Below, one piece after another: positions 1-12,965 of a stretch of DNA of 64,000 nt. This stretch comes from Coffea arabica (taxonomy: Eukaryota; Streptophyta; Magnoliopsida; Gentianales; Rubiaceae), in assembly GCF_036785885.1 (NCBI RefSeq), contig NC_092329.1, forward strand, positions 1,426,001-1,490,000. Direction: 5' to 3'. Made by a program: the position numbers and the translations under genes. The notes below the pieces were generated by a model, which worked only from the letters and a program-made list of their open reading frames with translations, was not told the DNA's origin and searched no databases. The stretch's first letter is position 1. Each line of letters opens with the position of its first letter.

Positions 1-1209
1 TGAATTGCATCGTTGCACTCGACAAGTGGAATAATTGGGCTTCACAATCCACAGCCGCAATTCACAAGGTCATTGGGTTTCCATACTAACTAGATTTCAA
101 CTCGTGCAATATGGTTTACGATTATGAAAAAATTTAATACTTTTAATAAATTAAAAATATATAAAACTATTAAATAGGGTTAAAATGAGGAGAAGAGAAG
201 GATAAATTCGTTACCAGACAAGTCCATCTTGCTTCCATTTTCACGCCATAATCAATTAATCAATGCAAAATTTAAAAAAAAAATAAATAAGAACGAACTA
301 ATGTAAATTAGAGGAATTTACACCTGTATTGTACATTTCAATGGTCGAAAGGTTAGACGTCCAAATGCAATCTTCTTGGTATAATATTACTAGGGGAGGA
401 GTGTCCGCGCATCGTGCTGGTGTTTAGTGCCTGTGGTTGAAGAAGGTTTTTTGGTTGGACAAATAATAATACATTGCGAGAATAATATATTGCGATAAAT
501 AATTAGAAGCAGGTATGATTATAAGACAAATAACATACGAGTCTTTCAATATTAGAATCAGGAAGTTCCCGAAAACATATAATTAGATGCAGCAAGTTCC
601 CAAAGGTGTACGGATAAATATTTATGAAATTATTTCAGGTAAAAACTACGAGATAGATAGCAGAGTAGTTGAACAAGACATCATGTATGTCTACTTATTT
701 AGTGATACGAATAGTAGTAAACTCATGTAGATGCTGTAATGGACAGCAGTCAGATGCGTTGTTTCTTGGTGGTTTCTTCATTTGGTCCCAACTTCAGCAT
801 CTACATGATGAGTGTAGAACATACATGATCGAGGGCCCTCCGCAACTTCCTGCTTCAACTACTCTGACTGCTGAAGTTGAAAGTGGAGGCAACGCAGGGA
901 TGTTGGTGCCTTTTCTTGTCGAAGTAGCTACTCTTGGTGCTTTTGGCTTAAGGAAGCAAGTAAGCTGAGGGAGTTCTGTGGTAAAGGACTACACACTGCT
1001 AATGTCCACATTCGGTCGGTCTTCAAGTGGGTGAGTCATTAACTTACCAATAGAAGGTGATTAAGGACAAGCTGTAGCAGAATGAAGAAACCATGGGACC
1101 AAAATGAAACAGAGGCCAAGTGAAAGCCTCATCAAATCCCAAATTAAGTTAATGACCCTCGTAAAGATTGTCGGTCGGGCCCTCCGCAACTTCCTGCTTC
1201 AGTGAGGGG
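1..1209. other. AT-rich non-coding DNA
   Basis: No gene is recognised here. A plus-strand open frame at 669-968 (99 codons) matches no family I know and has no visible exon partners. A 25-bp stretch at about 833-857 recurs at 1177-1201, so this area has seen small local duplications. Confidence 0.5.
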
Positions 1210-1324
1210 TGATTGTTTCCATGCCTAGGATTTATGCAGTATAAGGGCATAAAAAAATATCCCAATCCCAGAATATGAAAAGGTTGAAAATGAAGAAGGT
1301 GAAGAGAAGGCATGGAAACAATCA
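1210..1324. repeat. Short inverted repeat, hairpin or MITE-like
   Basis: A 17-bp perfect inverted repeat has arms at 1210-1226 (TGATTGTTTCCATGCCT) and 1308-1324, separated by about 81 bp. The segment could fold into a hairpin, either a very small MITE or a precursor-like RNA. No target-site duplication or known family is recognised. Confidence 0.45.
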
Positions 1325-2345
1325 TAACCGACGCAACCGTTGGACATTAACTTACCAACGTCTGGCTATTTAATTGAGGCTATAATGAGAAATAAATGGA
1401 GTGTTTCGGCCATAAGCTCGGGTGAGAGAGGAAACGATGCAGCATTCTGTTTTAGACAAAGGTTTCAAGAGAAAACCCAATCCCCGAAACTCAGGAGCCA
1501 TTAGTAGGCCCATGTTTATGGCCATTAAATTCAGGTATAAATGATAGAGAAAGAGGTCTGAAAAGATGTGCTTCCACACCTAAGCTCTAACCACGGTAAT
1601 GGTTGAGCAAGGTTGGCCTTTCTTATTCTCTTTCACTTGTGGGCTCGCTATACAAGTGATTTCCAAGTTCAGTGATCATTAATCAAACGGCGCACTTATA
1701 ATGTGTGAAGGCCATTTCAGTAATGACCGTGTTGATTCAATTGCCGTATTTATAGTCATGACTTTTTCTTTTCATAATGACCGCACTTATGATGTGTGAA
1801 GGCCATTTAAGTAATTTCACAAACCCACAGGCTTATGTGTGTTGTACCAAAAGCAACAAATGGTTGCAGATTAATTACACATACCATAAATACCCAGATG
1901 TTTCAACAACATAAAGTTTTAAATGTCCATAAATAAGGGTATTTCGATTAATTAATATATAACCACAAACTTCCCTCACTTGTACCTATAGCTTGTAAAA
2001 CACTACAGAATATTTTACATTCCCAAAAAGTCCCTACCTATGCGGTTGAAATGCAACCCCTTCTTTCACCAAAACTCAATCTTATATAGTATAAGGAAAC
2101 CTACATAAAAAAAAAAGATTCGATAAATAAAGCAATTAAAAAGGCATGAAAAAAAGTAAGAACTAACCATGCATTCATAATAGTAAACAAACATACCATG
2201 CAAAAGTATTGCGTTCTCAAAAATCATTTTATACACCTAGAAAATCTAAAAGGGTGGTTTAAAATTTTTTTAAATCTACAGTACTCTAGCAATTACAAAA
2301 TTGATGTATCAAAAGAATCACCACTAAATCGTGTCGTAAGTATGG
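1325..2345. other. Non-coding DNA with short direct repeats
   Basis: No gene is recognised. An imperfect 34-bp direct repeat is visible at 1691-1724 and 1782-1815 (shared core CGCACTTATRATGTGTGAAG). The rest is AT-rich and featureless. Confidence 0.5.
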
Positions 2346-2678
2346 GAGGGATTAGATATCTGAGTAGTTCTAGCTATAAACGATGGATACTAGGCACTGT
2401 GTGGATTAGATATCCCTATAGTCTTAATTGTAAATGATGGATACTAGGTACTGTACATATCAACCTATGTAATGCTGTAGATAACACGTTAAGTATCCCG
2501 CCTGAGATGTATGTTCACAAGAATGAAACTCAAAGGAATTAATGGGCCCGCACAAGCGGTGGAGCGTGTGGTTTAATTCGATACAAAGCAAAGAACCCTA
2601 CTAGAGCTTGATATGCCGCAAACTCTCTTAAAATAGAGAGATGTCTTTGGGAACGTGAAACCCTGGTGGTGCATGACC
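2346..2678 (+). pseudogene. Plastid 16S rRNA fragment (NUPT), decayed
   Basis: This stretch resembles the central to 3' part of plastid 16S rRNA on the plus strand. Recognisable landmarks in order are GATGGATACTAGG, the GTTAAGTATCCCGCCTG block, AATGAAACTCAAAGGAATT, GGCCCGCACAAGCGGTGGAG, GGTTTAATTCGAT, and the GGTGGTGCATG block near 2664. A partial copy of the first part (2346-2402) precedes the longer copy (2403-2678), so the insertion carries a local duplication. Many C-to-T type changes and small deletions, such as loss of G residues in the GACGGGGGCCC motif, show that it cannot be functional rRNA. It is best read as an old plastid-to-nucleus transfer. The plastid assignment rests on remembered 16S landmarks. 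Confidence 0.85.
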
Positions 2679-5600
2679 ATAACAGATATGGATAGACGTG
2701 CACAACCATAATAGATATGGATGGATGTCAAGTGGTTGATATTATCCTCCAGAACCATAACTTGAATATATCAGATTGGATCAACCATTAACGAGTAACA
2801 CTAATGTAGGTGTATTTAGTTAGGGATATGCAGAGATATTACTTCAAGATCCATTATGCGTCTAAGGTCTTTTGTTCTTCTTGGCATTTGTTATTTTGAC
2901 ACAATTCTTTTTTGTTCTAAAAAAGAAACAGTTTGAGAAAGTTCATTTGGCCGAAATGAATTTCTAGACTTGCGGTTGCTTGTTTATACTTTTTCTACGA
3001 GATGCTGGAAATCTCTTTTACCGAATTGCTAATCATAATATATAGATTTTGAAGAATCCTATTTGACTTTCACCCTATTTCTTTATTTTTTTTTCAATCA
3101 ATTTGGGGCTATGGGACTATATTATTATTGCCCGATTTCAATGTTATAAAATGGATCAATGGTTTTTTATTCTAAAAATAAAAATTTATCAATAGGATTT
3201 GAATTTTGGGGTTAATTTGATATGAGAATAAGATTTTCAATTTTATCAGTAAGGATTGTTTTATATATGAATTGTGATGATAGATAATAGGTTTATCTAT
3301 TAATATGTGATCAAAGGAGATAGATACTGCTTGCGTTAAAAAAAAGATTTGTGATTAAGTGGATAGAATATGTTTATTTTGAATGTGATTAAGTGGATAA
3401 GAGATATTTATTTTGAAAGTTTGGAAAGAATCGATGTTATTAACACTAACCAATTAAAAGGGACTATCCGAAAGAAAACTTGATCCATAAATACTATTCA
3501 ATTATGCATGCTAAGTAAGAGTGAGAAATAGATCCAATTAAAATTTCCATTTTGAAAGTTTGGAAAGAAGCGATGTTATTGACACAATTAAATGGTCAAC
3601 CCAAAAGAAACTTGACGGTAAATACTAACATGCCAAGTAAAAGTAAGAAACATGTCTAGCTAAAATAACTACTTTCATATATTTTGGACTTGTTCTTAGC
3701 TACTTTCTTTCATATATTCATAGTAAACATTGGGTTTCTTCACAATCGTTTCCGTAAAAAAAAAAAAAGATTAATTTGAACTTGTTCTTAGCTAGTTATA
3801 TATTATGATTTTAGATAATTAATTTTTAGTGATGTTCTCATTTATTTTTTTGTTCAAATTGTATTTTTCAATAATCCAAAAAGCTGAAATCCATAATCAA
3901 CCAAAAGTAACCCTTGCTGATTCTAATTATTCTTTGTAATCACTTTCAATAATCAAATTCTGTAAAGTCTAAAGCAATCAAGATAAGGCCTATAAGATTA
4001 TAAATTCTGATTTTGAATAATTAATTTTTTCGCTTTTATTGATTTTAATAAAATCATTAGCAAGCATTCAAAAGAAGTAATCTATTGAACCAGCACCCAA
4101 AGAATCAAAATCATCCTCAAACTTCTAAACTAAAGCCAATTTCATCCTCTATCTTTTATTTGGGTGCTTTTAACCCCTTAACTAAAATTTAGTTATCAAT
4201 TTCATCCTTTTACAATAGCACCACCAATTTTGATCTTTTCAACAAAGGGTTCATCACAAATTTTGCTTTTCTTTTCTTTTCTTTTTTTTTTTTCCAAAAC
4301 AATCTCCCCATACTGCAAAAGCTTTTCTTCATTTTAGTTTATGTTTTCATTTAAAAATTATATTTCCTTCTCTAATCACAAACCTAGCCTACATTTTGGG
4401 ACACAAAACATAGATGGCCAGATTAAGCTGAAAGAAATTTTCGAGTTGATTCCATTAGAAAAGAAATGGAACAAAATGGATCGCAAATACGCTCAAGGCA
4501 CTAGTAATAGCCTTATGCGGGTCGTCATGGTTTTTAAAGTAATTGGTTTGACCTCTGAATCGGATATTTGGAATGGGATACTAAATCGGGTCCAATCCGA
4601 TCTCCTCATGTTGCAGAAGATAAAGAAGCAATACCTGTGAGTTGGGTTTTTGTGTCAGGAATTCGGGTTTGACGGGTATGTGAAAGCTCACATGAAAAAG
4701 GTCCTGCCAAAACTGGCTTCTTCAACTGCAATTCTATTAACCACTGCGTCTTCTTTAAATTATAAATTGGGAGTTTGAACCCATTTGCTGTGAAAAAGTC
4801 CAAAGAAGGTGCCTAAATACTCCTTTGACCTAGTTAGATTTTTATATCTATTAACTTCTTATACACAATCTCTTTAGATTCCACTTCCTCTATATCAAGA
4901 TAGATTAAATTATAGATATGTTATCATTGCCTGAAAAAAAAAAAACTACAATTGTATTTGCTAATGTGCAATATATGTCGCTGCAGCTCAGGAAAAACAT
5001 CACCCTTGACTTTGACAACAACCTCTACCAGACTGCTTTCAACACAAACAATGATGAGCGGTAGAAGTTATACTCAATTTATTCAGTAGTCTTGCAACAC
5101 ACTTAACTTGGCAAACAGGAAAATAAAGATTTTAGACAATTGGAATGAAGTAAAAGCACTAAATTGCCAATGTACTTTATCAAACAAGAAGTAAGGCAAA
5201 TAGAGCTCATACACCACCACACTTTCCACAACTAAAAGTGAAAAGAACAAGTACATATTTACATATTGCCCCATACATATTTACGCAATAATTAAGTGTG
5301 AATGTAGTCATAAATATGTACTTGCGCAAAACAATGTTGGAAAGAAATACATTAATCCTTGAAAATCCGTAGAAAGCCTTCATTGAATTCAGGATCTTCA
5401 TAGCACAAGCCACATCTTGACAAATGGAGCTATTTGGGACTTATTAGGCTTGGTGTCATAAACTTTGAATACAAAAAATAAGCAGTAATGGTAATTACTG
5501 TCGAACCTCATCGTTTGAAATAAAAGGGAAAGGATGTTTACAAATGAATTTTTCGATTTTAGAAAATAAAGAAAAAAAAACCTAAAATGAAATTTTAAAT

Positions 5601-6751
5601 AATGCAACGATTTGACCTCAAAATATTAATCTAAAAAAGGTTTTAAAAAGAGAATCACCACTTAGTATCTAATTTAAATGTACGAAGCCATCTAAAATAT
5701 ATTTTAAATAAAAAAAATGATTAAAACCCTTTTAAATGACTTTAAGTCTTTGAAAATGAGAAAAAAGAATTCAAAAGTCACAGTCAAAGAAAGAAAAGAC
5801 AAAAAATTGATCTGAAACATTCTTTCAATCTGGTCAAGGGTAATTGCGAGATTTAGTAAAAAAATTTCCTAATCTAACCTATAAAACTTATCATATTTGG
5901 ATGTTTTTATATGAATAAAAAATTAGACCTAAAAGGGTATTGAGAGGAACAAAATTTTTCTTCAAAATTTAATTGGTGCAAATCACATTAATTGTGAAAC
6001 TCAAAAATAATTTCTTGGAAAGATCACAAATATGCAAAAGATAAGACTCAAAAAGAAAATTATGATATATACATGATCTAGAAGAAAGAAATGCAAAATT
6101 TCTAGTACGGAAAATTAAAATTCATAGTACAATATTCCTTCTTATGAAGGGGGGTAATAGCGTGCTAAGGTTTAAAAAAAAAAATCCGTGCTCGTCTATT
6201 TTCCATATTCGAAGAACAGTTCTTCTAACCTAGACAACCAAATAGACTAACCTATTTTCTAATTATCTAAATGAAATGCAAGTTTAAATGATATAATTGG
6301 CGCACACAAGAATAAGAGAATAAAAAGATATATCATGTTAATGAAAATAACATAAAAAAATGGTTGAAATGCAATCAATGTCACATAAAATATGAATCTA
6401 CCGCGAAAATAGCCTAAAAAGTCTAATATTAGATGAATCCATTTTTACAAATTCTCATTAGCGTTGGACTAGTGAGAAATCGAGGAGAAAAATCAGAATT
6501 AGCGTTGGATTAGCGTGATGATATCATGCATGAATTATAAGTAAATAAAGCATATAAAGCATAATTAAAACAAATAAACACATAAGACACATAAAGCATA
6601 TAGAACACATAACACAGACATAATATTTAGATGCAAAACCCTATAGAAATTGAATAAAACACATAAACACATAAACACACAAGCACACAAGACCTAACTA
6701 TTATATTGGGGACCTAAACTACAATCTAACGGGGGAAATATAAGATAATGA
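2679..6751. other. Long AT-rich stretch without a recognisable gene
   Basis: I see no conserved protein family. The longest plus-strand frame (4341-4640, 99 codons) has a fairly protein-like C-terminal half but no domain I can name. An open stretch at 4983-5060 is likewise unassigned. The remainder is dominated by A/T runs, and minus-strand frames at 5083-5607 are low-complexity shadows. Confidence 0.5.
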
Positions 6752-6925
6752 ACCTATCTAACCTACCTATTACATTTATCTAATTAATTACATTTCTTAC
6801 AAAAAAATAAAACCTAACTATTACATTGCCTATCTAACCTACTTATTACATTTATTTAATTAATTACATTTCTTGCAAAAAAATAAACCTAACTATTACA
6901 TTGCCTATCTAATTACATTTCTTGC
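6752..6925. repeat. Tandem repeat, unit about 76 bp
   Basis: Two and a fraction copies of an AT-rich unit begin CCTATCTAACCTAC and contain TAATTAATTACATTTCTT. The first starts at 6752, the second near 6829, and a truncated third near 6904. It is a minisatellite with no coding potential. Confidence 0.7.
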
Positions 6926-8139
6926 ATAAGATGATATTATCTATCTATTACAATTTGGGCATTAAAACGCCTTCAAATAATCACAAGATTTAAATTAAAC
7001 AAGCATAAAATGAAATAAAGCTTGAAATAAATAAATGAAAGAAAAAAAAAACAAATAAAATATAATAAGTATACCTCCCTTCTGAAATAGACACTAAATG
7101 AGGGAAAGCCTGAGTTGTCTATTTTTTCAAAATCAACAAACAGGTCAATGCACCAATTTAATTAACAAATTTACAAAGGAATGTAAACATATACTAAACT
7201 CCCTTTTTTATTGTGAAAAATGTAAATAACATAAAGCAACCAAAAATTTACAAATTAAATGCATTTAAATACAGCACAATTAGCAATTAAAGAAGAGAAA
7301 TAATTGTAATTGAGAAATAACAAAATAATAAAAAAAGTCAGGAGCTAAATTACTAAAATAAAAAAATTTTTGGGGTAAAAATTTAATTTTTCAAAAATGA
7401 AGGGTCAAAATTTAATAAAAATAAAGTTTAAGTGGCAAAATAAAATCATTTGCACAAATTTATAAAATTGTCTAATTAATCTAAAATCAACAAATTTTAT
7501 TCAAAGCCCCAACTATAATCTAAAAACCAAAATTAATTTACTTAAAACGTGCATAAACATATGAAAAGAATTCAAGACTTTGAAGGGAAGAAATTTAATC
7601 CATTTTCACAATCTTTTGGGCCTTAGTGCAATTAAACCAAAATGGAGGAGGGGGCAAAATGCAAATATTCATTATCATCCTCCAAACTCATGCGGAGTCA
7701 GCAAACTAATGAAGAACTTAAGCCTGCAACCAGCCAAGAAAACATTGAAATGAAACAACAAACATAACTATTCAATCTTGCATGAAAGGGAAAAACAAAA
7801 AAAAATTATTATTTTTGGCCAAACACAAGTACAAGATCATGCAATCCCAAACACCAACACAAGATTCAAACGTCCAAAGGCAAGATTGTTCAAGATTATG
7901 TAACATGCAAAAGAGAAAAATGAAACATGCACAGCAAAGACAAGACTTTGGATCTCACATTGAATGGATTTAAATGCAGATCTAAGCTTGTATCCAAAGG
8001 AAAGTATGAATAAAGGTTATGTCTGATGCTTATTGAGCGTTGCAAAGTCCCAGTAGATGTCGAAACGAAGCAAGATCCAGTGGCTGCTGTTGGTGCCAAC
8101 AATTGCCAAGCAAGCAACTTCAAGCTCTGATTTGAGGGT
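6926..8139. other. AT-rich non-coding DNA left of the duplication
   Basis: No gene recognised. Small frames at 7782-7973 (plus) and 7896-8123 (minus) have biased composition and no known motifs. This stretch borders the duplicated unit and is present only once. Confidence 0.5.
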
Positions 8140-8417
8140 CTTGAAGCTGTTTTTCTTGATACCTCTCAACGCAAAAGTTTCTGTAATACGGTCCTAGAAG
8201 ACGCAGAAACATAGAAATCGCCACAAAGATCTCAATAAAAGCAAGAAAATGATGATGAACACGACTGGTCGATCAGTCTGTTCTCTGTTTTTGCAGAAAA
8301 CTTTTTTAGGAGGGCAGTTTCGGGCTTCGATTTGAGGGGTTTGTAATGGTTATTGGCGAAATATTTCAACACACAATTTATTCCTCTATATCCTTAGAAG
8401 GTGCATACAAACAAGGG

Positions 8418-8553
8418 TAAATCTTATATACACTGACAGTGTATACACTATCACTGTTTGATTCATGACATGTGTACAAAAATTGAATTTTAAATTTAAA
8501 TTCTACATAGTTTTCATTCATTCAACGCTGAAAGTGTAGTGTAGGAAAGATTA
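8418..8553. mobile_element. Candidate small MITE (copy 1)
   Basis: Imperfect terminal inverted repeats are suggested by TAAATCTTATATACACTGAC at the left and the reverse complement of the right end, TTAATCTTTCCTACACTACA. Internal sequence is AT-rich. Similar sequences are common plant MITEs, but I cannot name the family or show a target-site duplication. The second copy lies at 21252-21387. Confidence 0.35.
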
Positions 8554-9460
8554 ATCCAAAAAATAATCACTGGATCAATAAAGAAAGAGAAAATCGAATT
8601 GGAAGAGAGCTGGTCCACCAGCTTGTTTTCAAAATCTGTAGAAAAAACTGCTTTTGTTTTCTTCCTTTTTCTCTCTCCCTACACTCATAGATCTTGTGCA
8701 ATTGCCCCATCACTCGTTTCCCTCTCTTAGAAACCCTAACATCTCTCTTTGCTCACTATTTAAATGGAATAGAATTCCCAAAACCTAAGAATAAGGGTTT
8801 GGATTGAAAGGGGGTAATGTGACTTGTTTTGACCCTTTTGATCTGCTTGTTGAGTTGATTTTTGGATAGAAATTCGAGCGAAGAACTATTCCAGTACTAT
8901 CCAAAACTTGGAGAGAAAGAAAAGGAATTCGAGTGATGAACTACGCATGTACTATCCAAAACTTGGAGAGAAAAAAAGGAGAAAAATCCATAAAAAAAAA
9001 AGCTGCCCAAAATTTCCAACTATTCTGAATTTTTGCTTCGGGTTTCGTACTTTGCATGAAGAAGGAATGCATGCGTGAATAGAGAAAATTTTTTTTTTTT
9101 GAGAAAAGAACTGGGGCAATGGACCTCCTTGCTTCCAGGCTTTTGCTTGGGTTTTGCATGGATTTTGTTTGGGTTTTATTTTGGATTTTGGATAGACTTT
9201 GGGTTGGATTTTGGGTAGATTTAAGATTGAGTTTTTTTTGGTTGAAATTTGATTGGGTTAAAAACAAAAAACCTCTACTATTTTTCCAATTTTGAAATCC
9301 CATTTTTCTTTTTTCCTTTTCACCTTTTTACACAAACCTACAAAAAGTAAAAATTAAAGTAACTACTTAGGCACTTTTGTAAGTGAAGAATAAAAAATGA
9401 AAATAAAAAAAAAATAATTGAGTTGAAATTACGAAAAATTTAGTTTCTACAATTACTTAC

Positions 9461-9570
9461 CTCGAGATCTTCTCAACCTTGAATTTCCTGCCATCCCTCG
9501 CCAATACGAATATCTCGTTCACGAAAGGTCCCAGCTTCCCGCTAGGAAGCACCTGAGGATTCAGAACCAT
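9461..9570 (-). pseudogene. Orphan exon 1 of a WBP2-like GRAM-domain gene (remnant C, copy 1)
   Basis: The minus-strand exon starts with ATG at 9570 and is open for 36 codons plus 2 nt. It ends at a good donor (AG/GTAAGT) at 9461/9460. The translation matches the N-terminus of plant WBP2/GRAM-domain proteins of the At5g11680 type, with the block FVNEIFVLARDG followed by KFKVEKIS. Length and splice phase equal those of the other two exon-1 copies (110 nt, phase 2). The usual DKIPG end has become EKISR. I found no exon 2 downstream before about 8.1 kb, so this is an orphan first exon. A solo LTR lies just upstream of its ATG. Family assignment is from remembered homologues. Confidence 0.75.
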
Positions 9571-9726
9571 CTTCAAGTAATGATCACCGACCTCCGCTCT
9601 GCGTGTTTTTTTTTTTTAATACCTCATCGCAGACAGATCTATTGTGCGAGATTGCTGTCCGGTCAACAGCTGAGGTTCAACTGATAACAGAAAAAGGTCA
9701 ATTTAATTTTAAAACATTATGACATA

Positions 9727-12700
9727 TGTGACGCCCCGAAAGAATGAATGCGAGAACCCAAGAATTTTTTTTAATTTTCTAGGGTTTATTCTATTTAATC
9801 GCCCATTTTTTTTTTCTACATTTTCTTTATTAGAAAATTTCCCCAGATAATTTTTATTGAGTAAATATAGTTCTTAGATGATTTTTCTAGTATCGATTAG
9901 TTTTTGAAAAATTAAGAACGTATATCGGATGTGGGACCCACTAGTGCGGAAAGTTCGGTAAAATTCGATCGATTAGGTTAAGTTTCGGATACTGGGTTTA
10001 ATTTACCGGGTGTTATGAGATATTTAGAGGTATCAAGTGGATAGGTGGAAGAGAGAGAAAAAAGTTAGGCAAGTCATTAAATGAGGTGACAAGTGTCACC
10101 ATAGTATTGTTTCTTACATAAGACCACTATTCAACCTTTTACCAATTACTAAATAAAACCAAAAAGTTACCAAATATCTTCCATTTTTCTTCAAGCTTGG
10201 CCTGCTCTCTCTCTCAAAAAGAAAGGAAGAAACTCTTCAAGTTTTGCTTCCATTTTGCTCCAAATCATCAAAACTAACCATTGAAACTTGAACTTACTCC
10301 ATAAAACCTTTTCTATTAGTGTTAGTAAGTTGATTGGTGGAGTGATTTGGAAAACTAGAAGGACCTATAGCTCTCTCTCTCTTGTTTTAAAGGTAAGTCA
10401 TGAAGAACCACCCTCCTCCCTTACTTGATGCTTAAATCATGCTTAGTGCTTGTATGAGATGCAAATTTATGGGTTATTTCTTGATTTGTGGTTGAAATGA
10501 TGAAGTTTTATTATTTTTGGAAATTTTTCTGTTTTAATATGAACATGATGGTGTGGCTATATATGATGATTGGAAATGGTATATAATGATTCTAGAGGGT
10601 GGAAAAAGTGAAAGATTGCAAGTAATTTCTGTTTTGGAAGAAATCTGGAAAATTAGGGTTCCTTGGTTCTTCATTCTGTCCGAAAATTTTGGTCCTAGAT
10701 AGAGGCCGAATTGGCCTTGGCTTAAAACATGAAAGTTGTAGGGAATGTTATTTTAGAGGTGCATGCAAAATTTCAGGTCAATCAGAGTAGCGTAGAGTGA
10801 GAAAAGTCGAAATTACCCTTGCTGTCCTGGTTTTATCCGAATGTAAGAACTGCACCTGTAATTAGTGATTTTGGTTAGGAATGCTTCCGAACTGGTTATT
10901 GAGGTCTTCTGATGAAATGTAACCCTGTTTCTAAGCTTTCATGTGGCTTTGAAATTTCTGGATTTGGACTTATATAGGCTGTTTTATGATGTTTGCACTA
11001 GAATACGGTTTGTGAACCTGTTATGAGATTCTGGTATAATATGTTACATTTTTGATGTAGTTACACTCGAAATTGGGTTGAGTGGCCTTCTTCAACATTG
11101 TAGCCTCTTAAGTCCTGAATCTACCTGTAAAATTTCAGGTCAAACGGATTAGAGTATCCTGAGTTATGGACAAAACCCTCAGGCCTGTTTTAGACATTAG
11201 TTTGTGTACGTTTTGAATTTTAGTTTCTGATCGTGGGTTTTTCCGTGTTGATCATGTACGAACTGGGTGCTGATCCCTTCATATGAAATTTAGATCTTGG
11301 TCTCAGTTTCGAAACGGTATAAAGTACGTCGAAATCCGAGTTCCGTAGCTCCTGTTATGACCGAAACAAAAGCGATCGTCAAAACTGCCTTGTATCTGGA
11401 CAGTTCTGACGGGTACTTTGGCACTCGATTTTCGTTCTGTTTTGAGTGGATTCAGGTCTTGGCCAAAACATCAAAGTTTTAGCCTTATGTCTCAGCTTTC
11501 TAATGCCTTTGGAATTTCTTGATTTGGATTTGTGATCTGGGAGTTATGGTCCAGCAAACGACCCTGTTCGTCACCCTAAGACGTAAATTTCTGGTATTGT
11601 TTTCTACAATTTTGACCTGCTTCCATTCAGATCTAGATTAAAGTTTCTTCAGGAGATTTGTAGCCCTTTCTCATAGTTTCAAAACAGTATCTCGCTCACT
11701 TTGATCCGACTTTCCTAGCCTAATCTTTGATCAAAACGGTTTGAGATGGCAGATTTGGCTGTTCCTTTTACCGTTCTGCACACTTGCATATGCCAATTTT
11801 GCCGTTTCCGTACTTGCGTGTTCCGATTTTGCCTTTTTGCTTGTTTTAACTATGTTAGTAGCCGTTTGTGATATATTGTGACACAATCTTCTATTTCAGA
11901 CGTTGGTGAGTTAGGTGGAGCCGATGGGGCCTACTAGCTACTCCTCGGGCACGAATTTCGTATTTTGCCCTTTTGTTCGTTGTGTAAGTATTCAGGCCGC
12001 TTTTATGTGTTAGTTGCTTATGTGTTTCGACATGTATGAAGAGGGTACTTAGGCGAGGGTGTACTTTATCGCACTCGCTCTAAACCCGAATTTACGCTCA
12101 TATTCGTACATGACATGTGTATGTGAATCATTTTGGAACTAAAACCCTTGAGCTTGTGGCTCGGGGTGATTTTGAATAATTTTGTGAATTTTGTGAGTTT
12201 GGGGCGAGCTCTTGACCTAGATGGACTATTCGAGCCGGTTAGGGCTTGGTCGAAGTCAGTCCAACCTGGTTGGAGGTCACCAAGTTTGTGAATCCGGTTC
12301 ACCGAGTATGTGGACCAAGTTTGTGACCCGAGCTTGTGACTTAAGCTCAAGTTTGTGATTTCGTTCGTCCGGGCAAGTTTGTGAGGTGACTAGCCAGTGA
12401 GGGTGATAAGGTGTCGGTGGGTGTACAAGTGAAGTTCTACGGACCATTAAGTGTGGTCGACGGAGTGTCGGCAGGAGATCACGCATGGCATATGAATTGG
12501 CTTTGGAGCCACCTGTATTCTTATTATGTGATGTTATTTTTCTGCTTTTGCTTTACTCTTACTATGTCACTGTTGTTACGTGAAATTTACGCTTTTGCCC
12601 CTGTTTACTTACTAAGCATATAACTTACCCCTTTAGTTTTGTTTTCCTTAGCAGGGGAAGACGCGCAAGGACGGGATCTTGGCATACTAGCTTGGTCTAG

Positions 12701-12965
12701 TTTTTGATTTTTGTAATGGTTCTCACCCTAGTGCTTGGCACGGGTTGGTTGTATAGTGAATTGGGAACCTGTGTATATTTGACGGTTGTACTTCCTCTTG
12801 AGATAGTAATGTAGATAAGTTTTGTTTAGGTTTTGGATCGTTATTATGTTATTCTTATGGTTATTCCGGTAGTTGCTTGAAGTGATCAACTGAGTCCCGG
12901 CAAGAGCTGGGCAGGCGGCCCGCCGAACCCTCTGGTTCGCCTTAGGGAGAGGTGGGGCTGTCACA
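9727..12965. mobile_element. Solo LTR, Ty3/gypsy chromovirus (Tekay-like), copy 1
   Basis: The element begins TGTGACGCCCCG and ends GGGGCTGTCACA, giving TG...CA ends with a 6-bp terminal inverted repeat. It is flanked by the 5-bp target duplication ACATA (9722-9726 and 12966-12970). At 3239 bp it is long for an LTR but in the range of Tekay/Del chromoviruses. The GGCAGGCGGCCCGCCGAACC block near its end is typical of those LTRs. No gag-pol or second LTR is present. It is therefore a solo LTR left by recombination between LTRs, presumably before the tandem duplication, since both copies carry it at the same place. Small frames inside it are not genes. Confidence 0.85.

Noticed and set aside
4341..4640. 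99-codon plus-strand frame
   Set aside because: Half of it looks protein-like, but no family, splice partner or downstream exon could be supported, so it is only mentioned in the regional note.
8941..9303. Minus-strand frame of 120 codons, repeated at 21775-22137
   Set aside because: Composition is low-complexity (repeated TGGATTTTGG-like units read backwards) and no domain is visible. Conservation between copies only reflects the recent duplication.
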